A program made the translations under genes and the position numbers. From Treponema ruminis (GTDB taxonomy: Bacteria > Spirochaetota > Spirochaetia > Treponematales > Treponemataceae), in assembly GCA_017161305.1 (NCBI GenBank), contig CP031518.1, positions 1 through 64,000 of the forward strand: a stretch of 64,000 nucleotides of DNA, written 5' to 3'. Below the pieces are notes generated by a model. The model did no database searches and was not told where the DNA came from. It was given only the letters and a program-made list of their open reading frames with translations. Below, in pieces: positions 33,273-42,896 of this stretch (positions within the stretch are counted from its first letter, which is position 1; each line of letters begins with the position of its first letter).

Positions 33273-34963
33273 ATTCTTATTTCGGCAACTTCTTTAATTC
33301 TAAAGATTTTGTCTGAAATCAGCTGGTACAAGTCTGCCTTGCTCTCTGCAAGACTCTCAATCTTTGCCAGCCAGATTTTAAATGATTCTTCATTTTTTCT
33401 GTTTGCAAGTTTATTCAGGGCAATAGGAATCTGTTTAATTAACGAACGTTTGTCAGAATTATCCCATTCCAGGCGCAGCAGTATTTCCTCAAGTTCTTCT
33501 TCCTTTGTCTGACAAATACCTAACGATAGTTTGTCATAAAATCTCTCAAGATTTTCGTATTCAAGCTTATCGAAGTCTTCAGGAATTTCGAGAGTAAAAA
33601 AGTCCTTGCTCGTAATTTCAAGTCCTTCAATCACAAATTTCTTTTCATCCTCGAAAACCTTGTCCGCAAGATTCATCAGCTTTTCATACGAATATTTCTG
33701 CTTAAAAAGAAGCAGGGCCTTCTTGCGCTTGAGGATAAAATCAATTTCCCGGACTGATTCTTCGTCACTTTTCCGGCTAGTGTCGATACTCAGGATAAAT
33801 TCGATGTTGCTATTCTGCCTCTTGTTGCTCTGCTTTCCGCCGCGGTAGGTCGTGTACTCATTAGTCACCAGAGAAAGTCTTCCGCGCCTTGTACAGATTT
33901 CCCTCATCTTTTCAAAAGGAATGATTCCGTCAGTGCTGTAGCTAATGAAAATAAAGCGGGCATCAAGATTCATAATCAGGTCTTCAAAAGACTTTTCTGC
34001 ACTGTCACGGTAGCAGTAATCAGAGCGGGTATTAACCCAGTCCTCACGAATCGCAGCCTTTCTTTTTAAGATTCCCTTTGCATTCAAATCGAGGGGGGCA
34101 GGAATTTTGTCCCATTTAGCGATTGTATTCAATAAATGATAATTACTTCCATACTGATGCTGATTATAGGGCGGATCCAGATAGGCTATGTCGATTCCCT
34201 TGACCTTCCGAGCAAGTTCGTTGGCATTTTCCTGAAAAACATGGACAGGAGCCTTTGAATCAATCAGAACAGGGTAATGCAGCTCGATTTTCTTCATAAT
34301 ACGGCTGAGGGCATCCTTTCCATGTCCGCCAAATTCCTTGTGAAAGGCCTTAAAAACGCCGGAAGTATTTGTGTGGGTCGCACCCTCATAAAGCAAGATT
34401 GCCAGAAGAAGATAGAAAATCTTTTCACTGCAGCCACTTTTCTTCTGAACTGATTTAGAATAATTTTCTTCTATAAAGTTACGGATTTTATCGATTGCAA
34501 GGGCATTTTCCCGCGTGTAAAAAAGCCTTTCCGTCTTGTAATCAGCCTGCTCAACATCAAATTCCTTGGGAGCATAATATTTTGCGATATACTGATTTTC
34601 TTCGTCCGCTGCAGGTAGGGAATTGATTTTATCAAGAAGGGCCTCAAATTCCTGACGGCTGCCGAAGATCTCCTCGATTTCTGACTCATTGAAATTCAAA
34701 AATCCCTGATTTAAAACGTAGGAATAATATTCCCAGTCATTTGCAAAAACTTCCATTCCCAAAAACTTGGCAAAACGGGCGACAACACCGCTTCCCGAAA
34801 AAACGTCAAAAAATTTTACATTTTCATCGGGCAAAATTCCGGCATTTTCGATGGCCTTATAAATCAAGGGGAGAAGTTTGCGTTTGTTTCCGATGTAAGC
34901 AATAATCTGCTCAGTGAGGTAGGGAGAATTAAATTCCATTTTACAATTTATAAATTCTACCAT
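33260..34963 (-). CDS. D12-class N6-adenine DNA methyltransferase (Dam-like), orphan
   Basis: 567 aa. Adenine methylation of DNA is indicated by an SAM-binding motif FDVFSGSGVVARFAKFLG (about 48-65), an N-terminal TEQIIAYIGNKRKLLPLIY typical of the D12 class and the catalytic AYLDPPYNQHQYGSNYH (about 261-277). Residues beyond about 380 are a helical, charged extension that could be target recognition or another domain. No restriction endonuclease or specificity gene is adjacent. The start may be ATG 34963 or ATG 34939; neither has a good ribosome site. Recognition sequence unknown. Confidence 0.85.
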   Translation of the reverse strand: MVEFINCKMEFNSPYLTEQIIAYIGNKRKLLPLIYKAIENAGILPDENVKFFDVFSGSGVVARFAKFLGMEVFANDWEYYSYVLNQGFLNFNESEIEEIFGSRQEFEALLDKINSLPAADEENQYIAKYYAPKEFDVEQADYKTERLFYTRENALAIDKIRNFIEENYSKSVQKKSGCSEKIFYLLLAILLYEGATHTNTSGVFKAFHKEFGGHGKDALSRIMKKIELHYPVLIDSKAPVHVFQENANELARKVKGIDIAYLDPPYNQHQYGSNYHLLNTIAKWDKIPAPLDLNAKGILKRKAAIREDWVNTRSDYCYRDSAEKSFEDLIMNLDARFIFISYSTDGIIPFEKMREICTRRGRLSLVTNEYTTYRGGKQSNKRQNSNIEFILSIDTSRKSDEESVREIDFILKRKKALLLFKQKYSYEKLMNLADKVFEDEKKFVIEGLEITSKDFFTLEIPEDFDKLEYENLERFYDKLSLGICQTKEEELEEILLRLEWDNSDKRSLIKQIPIALNKLANRKNEESFKIWLAKIESLAESKADLYQLISDKIFRIKEVAEIRMNVS

Positions 34964-35031
34964 TTTACGAATTCTCTAGCAATACAGCGAATTTTAGCAT
35001 AAAATAGAATAATCATAAATTTCAAATAAAA

Positions 35032-36225
35032 ATGTTTTTTCTGAGATTAAAGACCAAAGCAAACATAAAAAAATTTTTTCTCGTCATTACTTTTTTTCTG
35101 ATTTCTCTTGCCGCCTCTTTTTCACAAGAATTTCCGGAAAAGCTCTCTGAAAAGGCAAAAATATCTCTCATTTCAGTCGATTACCAGGATCTTTCGCACT
35201 CACTTTTTTCAAAAAGCTGCCTGCGTATTTACGACAAGGAAAACCAGTTCGACACTCTGATTGACTTTGCCCATTTCGATGATTTTGAAGACACCTTCTT
35301 CGGGCTCAAATTCTTCTTTGAGGATAAAAAGGCCTTCATAAAAAGCTATGATTTTTTTAAATTCTTCCTTGCCCAGAGCCAGCAGAAAAATACCTCAATC
35401 ACTGAAATTTCGCTGGACCTCACGCCCAAAGAAATCGCCTACATCTATAACTTTATCCGAATAATTCTAAAAGCCCTTCCTGATTACAGCTACGATTTTG
35501 ATATCCTCACAAACAACTCGGAGAGTCACATTTCACAGATTCTGCACGATTGCTACCGAATGGTAGGCTCAACTTCCAGCAGAGACCGATATTCATTTTC
35601 AGGCCTGACAAAGCACAAACTGAATTATAAACGAATTAACGGTAGTTTTGTTTTACTGGCAGAAAAAGAATCAATTGAACTGCAAAACCAAAGTCACTTT
35701 TCCAACAATCAGAAAAACTTAATTATCTTTCTGATTATCGTCTCTTCGATTTTCTTTATTGTCACAGTCTACCAAGTGTTAGTCTATTATTTTGAAAAGC
35801 TGCATATAGTTTCAATCTACAAAAGCATGCAGATTTTTGATTTTACTCTTCTTTTTTCAAGCGGACTTTCAGGATTCTTTATTATTTTTATGAATTTGTC
35901 TTCCGATCAGGCGATTCTCCAAAACAATTTTGAATATCTCTATCTTTTCCCCTTGAATGTAGCCGCTGCCTTTTCAGTTTTTAAGCCGCTTTTTCCTCGG
36001 AAAATCGAAAATACCTATTGGTCAACTGCTTTAATTTTGTCGGAAATTTATATCGTAATTATGTGGGTTATGGAAAGTAAATTCCCAGTGATTAATGCAC
36101 TCTTTGTCCTGCCGCTTTTTCTGCGGATTGCCTATTATTATTTTATTACCCTGGGACTAAAAGAAGGACAAAGGTTCAAGCCCTATGTCCTTCTTATAAG
36201 ATTTTTGGATTATATCAGTTCCTAA
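35032..36225 (+). CDS. DUF4105 (Lnb N-terminal)-like membrane protein
   Basis: 397 aa. Signal or first helix about 14-31 (FLVITFFLISLAASFSQ). The periplasmic part (about 35-200) follows the DUF4105 pattern: ISLISVDYQDLSHSLFSKSCLRI, IDFAHFDDFEDTFFGLKFF, ITEISLDLTPKEIAYIYNFI, YSYDFDILTNNSESHISQIL. Family members usually show FGHS in the first block and NNC in the last; here these read FSKS and NNS, so the conserved His and Cys are missing. At about 225-390 there are five or six membrane helices. Convergent with the immunophilin gene, 5 nt apart. Function unknown. Confidence 0.7.
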   Translation: MFFLRLKTKANIKKFFLVITFFLISLAASFSQEFPEKLSEKAKISLISVDYQDLSHSLFSKSCLRIYDKENQFDTLIDFAHFDDFEDTFFGLKFFFEDKKAFIKSYDFFKFFLAQSQQKNTSITEISLDLTPKEIAYIYNFIRIILKALPDYSYDFDILTNNSESHISQILHDCYRMVGSTSSRDRYSFSGLTKHKLNYKRINGSFVLLAEKESIELQNQSHFSNNQKNLIIFLIIVSSIFFIVTVYQVLVYYFEKLHIVSIYKSMQIFDFTLLFSSGLSGFFIIFMNLSSDQAILQNNFEYLYLFPLNVAAAFSVFKPLFPRKIENTYWSTALILSEIYIVIMWVMESKFPVINALFVLPLFLRIAYYYFITLGLKEGQRFKPYVLLIRFLDYISS

Positions 36226-36230
36226 GATTC

Positions 36231-37262
36231 TTATTTTGCGCTCTTCAAGAGAACGTCGAATGCAATGTAAGCACCGCCTGGGATTCCAGCCTGTGGAACA
36301 CCGCGTGAACCATAAGCAAGCTCCGGCGGAATTACGATTTTTCGTGTTTCACCGACTTTCATATCCTGAACCATGATGTCAAATCCAGGAATCATCTGGC
36401 CGCCGTCAGTCTTGAAAGAAAGACCTTCGTGAGCGCCCTTAATCATTCCTGCAGAAGCGTCGAAAATCTGTCCATCCTGCAAATAGCCCTTGTACTCAAC
36501 AAATACGTTCTTGCCTTTGCCGACTTTGCTTCCAGAACCTTCTTTAAGAATCTTGTAGTAAATTCCTTTTGGATCTTTTTCACAGCCCTCGATGAAAGCA
36601 GCCATTTTCTTTGCTTTTGCTTCTTCGTTAGCCTTTTTAACTTCTTCGCTGAGCTTGTTAAAATCAGCCTGTGTAGCTGTGAACTTTTCAGCGTCTGCAC
36701 CCTGACGAATGATAGTTAATTTTACAATCTTATCGCCCTGCTGAACTTTATTTACTATATCCTGACTGTCTGAATTTACAACCTGACCGAAAATTGTATG
36801 CTTTCCGTTGAGCCAGTCTGTTGGAACGTGAGTGATAAAGAACTGACTACCGTTAGTTCCCGGACCTGCATTTGCCATAGCAAGATAACCAGGTTTGTCG
36901 AACTTCAAGTCATCACGACATTCATCAGCAAATCGGTAGCCTGGACCGCCACGGCCTGTACCCTCAGGATCACCACCCTGAATCATGAAATCAGCGATAA
37001 CACGATGGAATGTGAGTCCGTCGTAGAAATGCTTTCCATTTGCGTCATCAAGAGTGCCTTCTGCCAGACCGACAAAGTTTGTTACTGTGAGCGGTGTTTT
37101 TTTGTAGAAAAGCTCAAGTACGATAGAACCTTTGCTTGTCTCCATGATTGCAAAAAGGCCGTCTTTTCCTTTGATTGCGCTTAATTCTTTGTCCATTGGT
37201 TTACATCCTCCAAAAGCTATTGCGAACAAGCCGAAGACTGCCGCAAATATTGTTTTTTTCAT
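36231..37262 (-). CDS. Dual-family immunophilin: cyclophilin-FKBP fusion lipoprotein
   Basis: 343 aa peptidyl-prolyl isomerase with two unrelated catalytic domains. A lipoprotein signal ([14 protein letters not shown], Cys near 19) is followed by a cyclophilin domain (about 38-190; [36 protein letters not shown]), a Lys-rich helical linker (about 205-240) and an FKBP domain (about 245-342; [55 protein letters not shown]). This CFBP order is known from Treponema. It should assist folding of exported proteins at the envelope. Confidence 0.93.
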   Translation of the reverse strand: MKKTIFAAVFGLFAIAFGGCKPMDKELSAIKGKDGLFAIMETSKGSIVLELFYKKTPLTVTNFVGLAEGTLDDANGKHFYDGLTFHRVIADFMIQGGDPEGTGRGGPGYRFADECRDDLKFDKPGYLAMANAGPGTNGSQFFITHVPTDWLNGKHTIFGQVVNSDSQDIVNKVQQGDKIVKLTIIRQGADAEKFTATQADFNKLSEEVKKANEEAKAKKMAAFIEGCEKDPKGIYYKILKEGSGSKVGKGKNVFVEYKGYLQDGQIFDASAGMIKGAHEGLSFKTDGGQMIPGFDIMVQDMKVGETRKIVIPPELAYGSRGVPQAGIPGGAYIAFDVLLKSAK

Positions 37263-37295
37263 TTTATTCTCCTACCTTTGAGATTTTAAAATATA

Positions 37296-38072
37296 TCATT
37301 TTTTGCCCATTTCAGCAACGAACCACTTGTAAATCGAATCCACGCGAGCGTTGAAAGAATCAATCATCTTGTTTTCCAGCATTGCGATTCGAGGGTAGTA
37401 GGCCTGAACCATCAGATAAACAAGGAAATGATCTCCCTCGTCAACAACGACCAGATTAATCTTTACGTTATGAGCCTTGGCAGCTGTAATCGGCCCGAAC
37501 TTAAACGGCTCAAAATTATCAAAGCAAACGCTGACCTCATTTGCCCGCTCGTGATATTCCAGCTTGTAATAGCACTCGCCGAAAGAATTGTCATCCTGCA
37601 TACAGTAAAGAATTTTACCTTCAGCGCTTCCTTCCGTTTCATCAGGAATTTTTTTCTTTTCGTCCGGAGATTTTACGAGATATGCCTCGTGATAAAGGGT
37701 TTCCCACTTTTTGTGGCGGTTTGAATAATATTCCGTGCCCTTCATCGTGGAAATCGAACGGATAACCTTTGAAACTTTCGTAATATTAATGGAAGAAAGA
37801 TCTTCATTTACTAAGCCCAAAGTTTTTTTGTCGAGATAGAAAATCTTTTCAGTAGTGAGCCGGGGTTTTTCGCCATTATCCCAGTGATTGATTGCAAGTG
37901 AAGAAAGTTCCGTTTTAGGGAGAAGAGAAAGTTCAACAGGGGCCTCGTTTAGAAAAACATTCTGGATCTCGCCCTCAGACTTAACTCTTTCAAGAAGGGT
38001 AGGGGAGATGCTCTGCGCGTTCAATCCAAATGCAAGAAGAGCAGTCTCTAAAAATAAAAATAATTTCTTCAT
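37296..38072 (-). CDS. Conserved Treponema-type exported protein, unknown function
   Basis: 258 aa from ATG 38072; the open frame reaches 38138 but crosses the jag terminator, so the shorter start is used. Signal peptide about 1-19 (FLETALLAFGLNAQ). The body is soluble and charged, with KAHNVKINLVVVDEGDHFLVYLMVQAYYPRIAML near the end and a closing helix SFNARVDSIYKWFVAEMG. The layout matches a spirochaete-limited family (perhaps DUF6675), but I am not certain. Next gene downstream is the immunophilin. Confidence 0.68.
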   Translation of the reverse strand: MKKLFLFLETALLAFGLNAQSISPTLLERVKSEGEIQNVFLNEAPVELSLLPKTELSSLAINHWDNGEKPRLTTEKIFYLDKKTLGLVNEDLSSINITKVSKVIRSISTMKGTEYYSNRHKKWETLYHEAYLVKSPDEKKKIPDETEGSAEGKILYCMQDDNSFGECYYKLEYHERANEVSVCFDNFEPFKFGPITAAKAHNVKINLVVVDEGDHFLVYLMVQAYYPRIAMLENKMIDSFNARVDSIYKWFVAEMGKK

Positions 38073-38105
38073 ATAAATATAATGATTTGAAAATCCCTCA
38101 GTTAC

Positions 38106-38132
38106 AAAAAACACCGGCCATTTTAGCCGGTG
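38106..38132 (-). terminator. Terminator of the rpmH-to-jag operon
   Basis: Minus strand CACCGGC (38126-38132) pairs with GCCGGTG (38112-38118) around a 7-nt loop, followed by six U, 10 nt past the jag stop. Confidence 0.88.
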
Positions 38133-38141
38133 CTGCATTTT

Positions 38142-38846
38142 TTAGTAAGCGCCTTTGTAAATAACTCGTACCTGTTTGTACAAGCCTTCGCCTTCGCTCT
38201 TTGTCTCGATGTCTGCGAAATCATTGAGCGTTGTGTGAATCAATCGTCGCTCGAACGGATTCATCGGCTCAAGAAGAATTGAAGTTCTCTTTGTGCGTAC
38301 TTTGTCAGCTGTTGTGTAAGCGAGGTGAACAAGATTTTCCTCACGGCGTACACGGTAGTTTTCTGTGTCGAGGATTACGCGGACATCTTCACGACCGAGG
38401 TGACCTGCATAAACGTTTGCAAGAAGCTGGAGAGCGTCGAGGTTCTTTCCCTTGCGTCCGATGAGGATTGAAGAGCTTTCTGAGCTGAGCTTGAGCCCGA
38501 TTTTCTTTTCTTCACGGAACATGATTTCAACACTTGCCTCATAACCCATTTTTGCGATTACTTCTGAAACAAATGTTGTGAGTTTCTGCTCGAACTCGTC
38601 CTGTGGAATTGGATTTCCCATAACGCGTTTTGCAGTCTCAACCGGTGAATCATTGTCGTCGTCATATTTTACGCCAGGTGTAGCCTCGTCTGTGTGAACA
38701 CGGATTTTAACGTAACCGGCTTTGAACAATGTCTTTTTCTGTGTTTCGATGATTTCAACGTCGAACTGATCGCTTTCAAGACCAAGCTCGATAGTTGCCT
38801 TTTCAATAGCGTCTTTTTCGGTTTTGCCCTCAAATTCGTAAGTCAT
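38142..38846 (-). CDS. jag: Jag/KhpB (EloR) RNA-binding protein
   Basis: 234 aa. Three parts: a Jag N-terminal domain (about 1-52; EFEGKTEKDAIEKATIELGL), a KH domain (about 100-165; SSILIGRKGKNLDALQLLANVYA) and an R3H domain (about 168-232; LEPMNPFERRLIHTTLNDF). Binds RNA; homologues influence cell division and elongation. Directly downstream of yidC, 17 nt away, as in most bacteria. Confidence 0.94.
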   Translation of the reverse strand: MTYEFEGKTEKDAIEKATIELGLESDQFDVEIIETQKKTLFKAGYVKIRVHTDEATPGVKYDDDNDSPVETAKRVMGNPIPQDEFEQKLTTFVSEVIAKMGYEASVEIMFREEKKIGLKLSSESSSILIGRKGKNLDALQLLANVYAGHLGREDVRVILDTENYRVRREENLVHLAYTTADKVRTKRTSILLEPMNPFERRLIHTTLNDFADIETKSEGEGLYKQVRVIYKGAY

Positions 38847-38863
38847 ATATTTCTCCTTGTGGA

Positions 38864-40687
38864 TTATTTTCGTTTTTTATTCTGAACGAGCTTCAATTTT
38901 GGCTCGTCCTTTTTGTTCTTCATCATTTTGTTGATGACAATCTGCTGTCCAAGCTGGAAGATGTTTGAAACTGTCCAGTAAAGAAGCAATCCGGCAGGTG
39001 CATTATAGAAGAGAAAGAAGAACATAATCGGCATACCGTACATCATCATCTTCATCTGAGCTCCGGTTGAGCCTGTAGCTGTTCCGCCGTTGCCAGTGAT
39101 TTTTCCGAACAAAAGCTGAGAAATTACATAAATTACCGGCAAGATTCGAATCTGGTTCCAGCCGAGGATTGGAAGGCCATGTTCGAATACAGGACCTACA
39201 CGATCGCCCTGAGAAAGATCCTCAATCCAACCACTGATAAATGAAGCTCCGCGGAACTCAAAGTAGTTGTTGAAGAGGTTGTACATAGCGAACAAGATTA
39301 CGAACTGGAAAATCATTGGCAGACAGCCGCTCATCGGGTTGTAGCCAATTTCCTTGTACATTTTTGCAGTTTCCATCTGGAGTTTCTGCGGGTCGCCCTT
39401 GTATTTTGCCTGAAGTTCCTGCATTTTCGGCTGGAATTTCTGCATTTTCTGAGTGCCTTCCAGGCTCTTCTTTGTGAGTGGGAAGAGAGCCATTTTAAGG
39501 ATAATCGTTACAATAATGATTGAAACGCCCCAGTTGTGAACGACTTTGTTGATGTTCTCCAAAAGGAATTTAAGTACGACTTCGAGCCAGTAAAGGAAGC
39601 CTGAAGTCTGAAGGCTTTCGTTGAAGTGAACTCCGCTCAAGCCCCATTCATTTTTGTCCTCAGAAACATAATTCTTAAGTTCTGATTCATTGCGTGGACC
39701 AGCGTAGATGTAATATGTGTCGTTTGTTTCTTTTTTGTCAGTTGGTTTTCGGGTCATTTTGACCTGTGCGTTAGTTGCATCGCCAACTTCGATTTCAGAG
39801 TTGTAAACGACTGTGCTGGACATTGAAGTTTTGTTTTCCGGGTAAACAATGAACTCGAAGTATTTTCCGGCCATTGCAGTCCACATCCAGTCACGCTCAT
39901 AATTCTTTGTCTGTTTTGAGCCGAGACGTGTCTTTTTTGCCTTTTCGCCGTTGAAAGAAACAAGCTCGCGGTACTCGTAGCGGTCCATTTTTGGATTGAA
40001 TTTCGGGCCGACCTGTGGAGCTGTTCGGAGTGTGTAAGCAGCACCGCCAACATCAAGTCCCTTGAAATTCTCGTCGCCGTCGATTGTTACTTCAAGCTTG
40101 AATGTGTAATCGTTTGGTTTGAAAGTGTATTTTTTTACAAGGGTGAATTCGCTCTCTGAGCCGTCTGCATTTTTTGAAGTAAATTTTTTGAAGAAGCCGA
40201 TTGAATAGTCGTCAAGTTTTTTTGCGTTGAAAATGTCATCGATGATTGGGCGGGTAGCGCCACCAAGTGAAAGACCGAAAGCCCGGTTTCTGTCAGAAAG
40301 GTTTTCGATAAGCTCAACGCCCTTTCCTGTATCTGCATCACGGTTTTTAAGTGCCCCGCGATCATCTTTTTCGATAAGCTCGTAGCTTACGATATCACCG
40401 CCACGGTTTGTGAAAGTAACTGCTACTTTGTTTGTAGTGATGGTGAATTTTTCTTCAGAAAGGCTTTCTGAATCAGAAAGTTCTGAAACGATTGAAAGGT
40501 TTTCTTCGATAGAAGAATCCTGTTTTTCTGACTCGCCGGTTGCCTGATTCTCTACGACCTCAGTTGTCTGCTCGGTCTGAGCCTGCTGCTCCTGAGGCTT
40601 TGGCGGGAACAAAATAGTCTGTGCCGCAAAGAATCCGACAAGAACGACAGTCGAAAGGCCGATAGCCCATACGGTATTTTTTTCCAT
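38864..40687 (-). CDS. yidC: Membrane protein insertase YidC
   Basis: 607 aa from ATG 40687 with AGGAT upstream. Inserts and folds inner-membrane proteins. N-terminal anchor (about 5-22), a large periplasmic domain (about 70-360, Gram-negative-type YidC) and the conserved 60KD/Oxa1 core from about 370: WGVSIIIVTIILKMALFPLTKKS, NPMSGCLPMIFQFVILFAMY and PAGLLLYWTVSNIFQLGQQ. The linker after the anchor is rich in Gln and Glu. Basic tail at the end. Operon with yidD, rnpA and rpmH. Confidence 0.96.
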   Translation of the reverse strand: MEKNTVWAIGLSTVVLVGFFAAQTILFPPKPQEQQAQTEQTTEVVENQATGESEKQDSSIEENLSIVSELSDSESLSEEKFTITTNKVAVTFTNRGGDIVSYELIEKDDRGALKNRDADTGKGVELIENLSDRNRAFGLSLGGATRPIIDDIFNAKKLDDYSIGFFKKFTSKNADGSESEFTLVKKYTFKPNDYTFKLEVTIDGDENFKGLDVGGAAYTLRTAPQVGPKFNPKMDRYEYRELVSFNGEKAKKTRLGSKQTKNYERDWMWTAMAGKYFEFIVYPENKTSMSSTVVYNSEIEVGDATNAQVKMTRKPTDKKETNDTYYIYAGPRNESELKNYVSEDKNEWGLSGVHFNESLQTSGFLYWLEVVLKFLLENINKVVHNWGVSIIIVTIILKMALFPLTKKSLEGTQKMQKFQPKMQELQAKYKGDPQKLQMETAKMYKEIGYNPMSGCLPMIFQFVILFAMYNLFNNYFEFRGASFISGWIEDLSQGDRVGPVFEHGLPILGWNQIRILPVIYVISQLLFGKITGNGGTATGSTGAQMKMMMYGMPIMFFFLFYNAPAGLLLYWTVSNIFQLGQQIVINKMMKNKKDEPKLKLVQNKKRK

Positions 40688-40740
40688 TATAAAACATCCT
40701 GATGCCAATTAATGGCAGTAATTTTCGCTGTTAATGATTT

Positions 40741-40962
40741 TCACGGAACCGGATCGTAACCGCCTGGATGAAAAGGAGTGCATTTTAAAATTCGTTTTGT
40801 CGAAAGATACATTCCCTTGATCGGGCCATGCTTTTGCAAGGCTTCCAAAGCATAAGCCGAGCATGAAGGATAAAACCTGCAGCAAGGTGCTTTGAGTGGA
40901 GAGATGAACTTTCGGTAAAAGCGAATCGGTAGACATAAAATGAATACGAGTGCGTTCTTCAT
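40741..40962 (-). CDS. yidD: Membrane protein insertion efficiency factor YidD
   Basis: 73 aa with the family pattern in full: [54 protein letters not shown] and HPGGYDPVP. Its ATG overlaps the rnpA stop by 4 nt. An overlapping frame at 40709-40936 has no family features. Confidence 0.95.
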   Translation of the reverse strand: MKNALVFILCLPIRFYRKFISPLKAPCCRFYPSCSAYALEALQKHGPIKGMYLSTKRILKCTPFHPGGYDPVP

Positions 40963-41312
40963 TCTTTGACTAAACCAGCTTTTTCACACAATGTACGAAA
41001 TTGAACACACCGCGTGCTGAACGAGTCTTTCTCGGAAGGGGGATATACCAGAAAAAGTATATCATATCCGGTGTTCAGGTGTGCTTTAAAATTACGATAG
41101 GTTTCGCGACTGAATCGTTTGGCACGATTGCGCTGAACTGCATTGCCAAAACCGCGGGGAAGGGGAAAGCCAATCCGGTTGAAATTCATACCGTTTGGAA
41201 GAAAGAAAAGTTTTGCTCCCGCTGTACTCGCCCTTTTCCCGTTTTTGAACAGGTTTTTAAAATCATTAGGTCTTTTTATATGCTCGTCGCGTGTAAAACC
41301 TGCTGATTTCAT
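40959..41312 (-). CDS. rnpA: Ribonuclease P protein component
   Basis: 117 aa. Protein partner of the RNase P ribozyme that trims tRNA 5-prime ends. Basic N-terminus, and the RNR motif in [16 protein letters not shown] (about 56-71) is intact. Lies between rpmH and yidD with tight spacing. Confidence 0.94.
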   Translation of the reverse strand: MKSAGFTRDEHIKRPNDFKNLFKNGKRASTAGAKLFFLPNGMNFNRIGFPLPRGFGNAVQRNRAKRFSRETYRNFKAHLNTGYDILFLVYPPSEKDSFSTRCVQFRTLCEKAGLVKE

Positions 41313-41337
41313 AAAACCTGCCTCTTAGAAATAAGAA

Positions 41338-41493
41338 TTAGTATTTTTTGTGCTCGTCACAAACTGAGAGCTTCTTGCGGCCCTTTGCTCTTCGGCGAGC
41401 GAGAACCATGCGACCACCGCGAGTTGCCATGCGAGCGCGGAATCCGAATTTTCTGTTTCTTTTAACTTTACTTGGCTGGTATGTTCGTTTCAT
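41338..41493 (-). CDS. rpmH: 50S ribosomal protein L34
   Basis: 51 aa read directly: starts [20 protein letters not shown], then [20 protein letters not shown] and an acidic-polar tail of about 11 residues. AGGAGA precedes the ATG 41493. Bacterial L34 is normally 44-47 residues, so the tail is a little long. First gene of the rpmH-rnpA-yidD-yidC-jag operon. Confidence 0.96.
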   Translation of the reverse strand: MKRTYQPSKVKRNRKFGFRARMATRGGRMVLARRRAKGRKKLSVCDEHKKY

Positions 41494-41612
41494 AGAACAT
41501 TCTCCTTATTCTGTTGGGGGTAACCCTAAATTTTGATAAAAAATTTGAGCAATTTTGCAAGAACTTCCTCTATCCTCGCAAAAATTTGGTAGTGGCAAAT
41601 AGTTTAACAAAT

Positions 41613-42191
41613 TTACTTGCTGTCGGTCAATATATCAGCCTTTAAGCGGTCAAGAATTTGCCTTAAATTTTGAGGAATTTCTTTATTTTGAGTGGAATTT
41701 TTTGAATTCTCGCCGTCCTGAGACTGAGAATTTTCAAGATTTTTATTCTTTTCATCAAATTCCTGAATAACCTTTTCTTCTTTTTGGATTCTTTCTTCGA
41801 TATTGCTGCGGATTTTTTCTTCCTTCATCTGAGAATGAAGCTCGACGTTAGATCCACGAAGACGGAAAGCCAGCGATGATATTTTTACATCGGGAACGCC
41901 TCTCTTGAGTCCGTTCAGAATGTACTTCTGGTAAATCCGGAAAGTCTGAATCCAGGCAGGATGATCAGCTTCAATCAGAAGAATTCCGTTCTTCAAATCA
42001 ATTACCCTGGAATGTGAATAAAGATTTATGCCCAGATTTTCTCCGTTCTTTGCATTGGAACGAATAGACTCCAGCGTAAACCGCCATGTTTTGAGAAGCT
42101 TATTGTTTTTTTCGACTTCCGCACGCTCGATGTTCGTAAAGGCAGTCATTATCATTTCCTGGGCGGAAATTAAATTATCTTCATTAAACAT
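41613..42191 (-). CDS. DUF721 protein (DciA-like)
   Basis: 192 aa. The DUF721 core at about 25-115 (WRFTLESIRSN, GILLIEADHPAWIQTFRIYQKYILNGLK, VKISSLAFRL) resembles DciA, a loader or partner of the replicative helicase in many bacteria. The C-terminal half is a Glu/Lys/Asn-rich, probably disordered or coiled segment. Its place in the dnaN-recF region agrees with a replication role; function is inferred from family and context. Confidence 0.75.
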   Translation of the reverse strand: MFNEDNLISAQEMIMTAFTNIERAEVEKNNKLLKTWRFTLESIRSNAKNGENLGINLYSHSRVIDLKNGILLIEADHPAWIQTFRIYQKYILNGLKRGVPDVKISSLAFRLRGSNVELHSQMKEEKIRSNIEERIQKEEKVIQEFDEKNKNLENSQSQDGENSKNSTQNKEIPQNLRQILDRLKADILTDSK

Positions 42192-42219
42192 TAAAAGCTC
42201 CTATCAAAAATCAATATTT

Positions 42220-42858
42220 CTAGTCCCGTGACAAAATCCAGACAACAGCAGCGCATGGCAGAATCACGAACAAAAATCCTGCGTTACCAAAAAATCGCCA
42301 GAAAAACCAGCTCAGGGTAAGTCCAAAATGAAAGCAAAAAAGCGTGAGTCCGAAAAATTTTGCTTTAAGCGAATAAGACCTGTCTCCGTTGAAAAAAATT
42401 TCCGTCAGTGAAGAAATCAACTGCCTGAAATTATTCGATGAAAAGATAGTGGAGCTTGTAAAACCGTAGGCCCCTTTAAAAGCACACCACTGAAAGGCCA
42501 TCGCAAAAAAAGTAGGATAGAGATAGACCGTAAGCGGTAAATCCCTGGAAACCGGAAAAAGCCACATCGCAAAGGCAGCAGTTACATCAACAATCATTGC
42601 AAGAATTTTTACGTTCGCTTTTGTATGTTTGGGAAGAAAAGTCACGAGAAAAATCGCAAGACCATACAAAAAAGCTCCAAATACGTGAAAAAGAACCGAA
42701 TGTCCTTCTCCACTGAGCAAGCCCAAAACAATATCAATCAAATTGGTTGTCTGGGCTGAACCCAAGAAATGTGCCACATTGACAATCGGAAATAATCCTA
42801 AAAATCCGCCAATGAAGGCAACAATAAAATGTATCTGAGCCTCTCGATTTAAATTCAT
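42220..42858 (-). CDS. Multi-pass membrane protein of unknown function
   Basis: 212 aa with about five or six membrane helices (for example FIVAFIGGFLGLFPIVNVAHF, VFGAFLYGLAIFLVTFLP, MIVDVTAAFAMWLF and FGLTLFCFHFGLTLSWFFW). No motif recognised. It lies 28 nt before the DUF721 start and 38 nt after recF, in the dnaN-recF block, so it may be a spirochaete-specific member of that operon. Confidence 0.7.
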   Translation of the reverse strand: MNLNREAQIHFIVAFIGGFLGLFPIVNVAHFLGSAQTTNLIDIVLGLLSGEGHSVLFHVFGAFLYGLAIFLVTFLPKHTKANVKILAMIVDVTAAFAMWLFPVSRDLPLTVYLYPTFFAMAFQWCAFKGAYGFTSSTIFSSNNFRQLISSLTEIFFNGDRSYSLKAKFFGLTLFCFHFGLTLSWFFWRFFGNAGFLFVILPCAAVVWILSRD

Positions 42859-42896
42859 GCGAAGAGTGTATCATAAAAGCAAGAAAGAATCTAATT

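Noticed and set aside
40709-40936. 75-aa frame overlapping yidD
   Set aside because: YidD in the other frame has the full family pattern.
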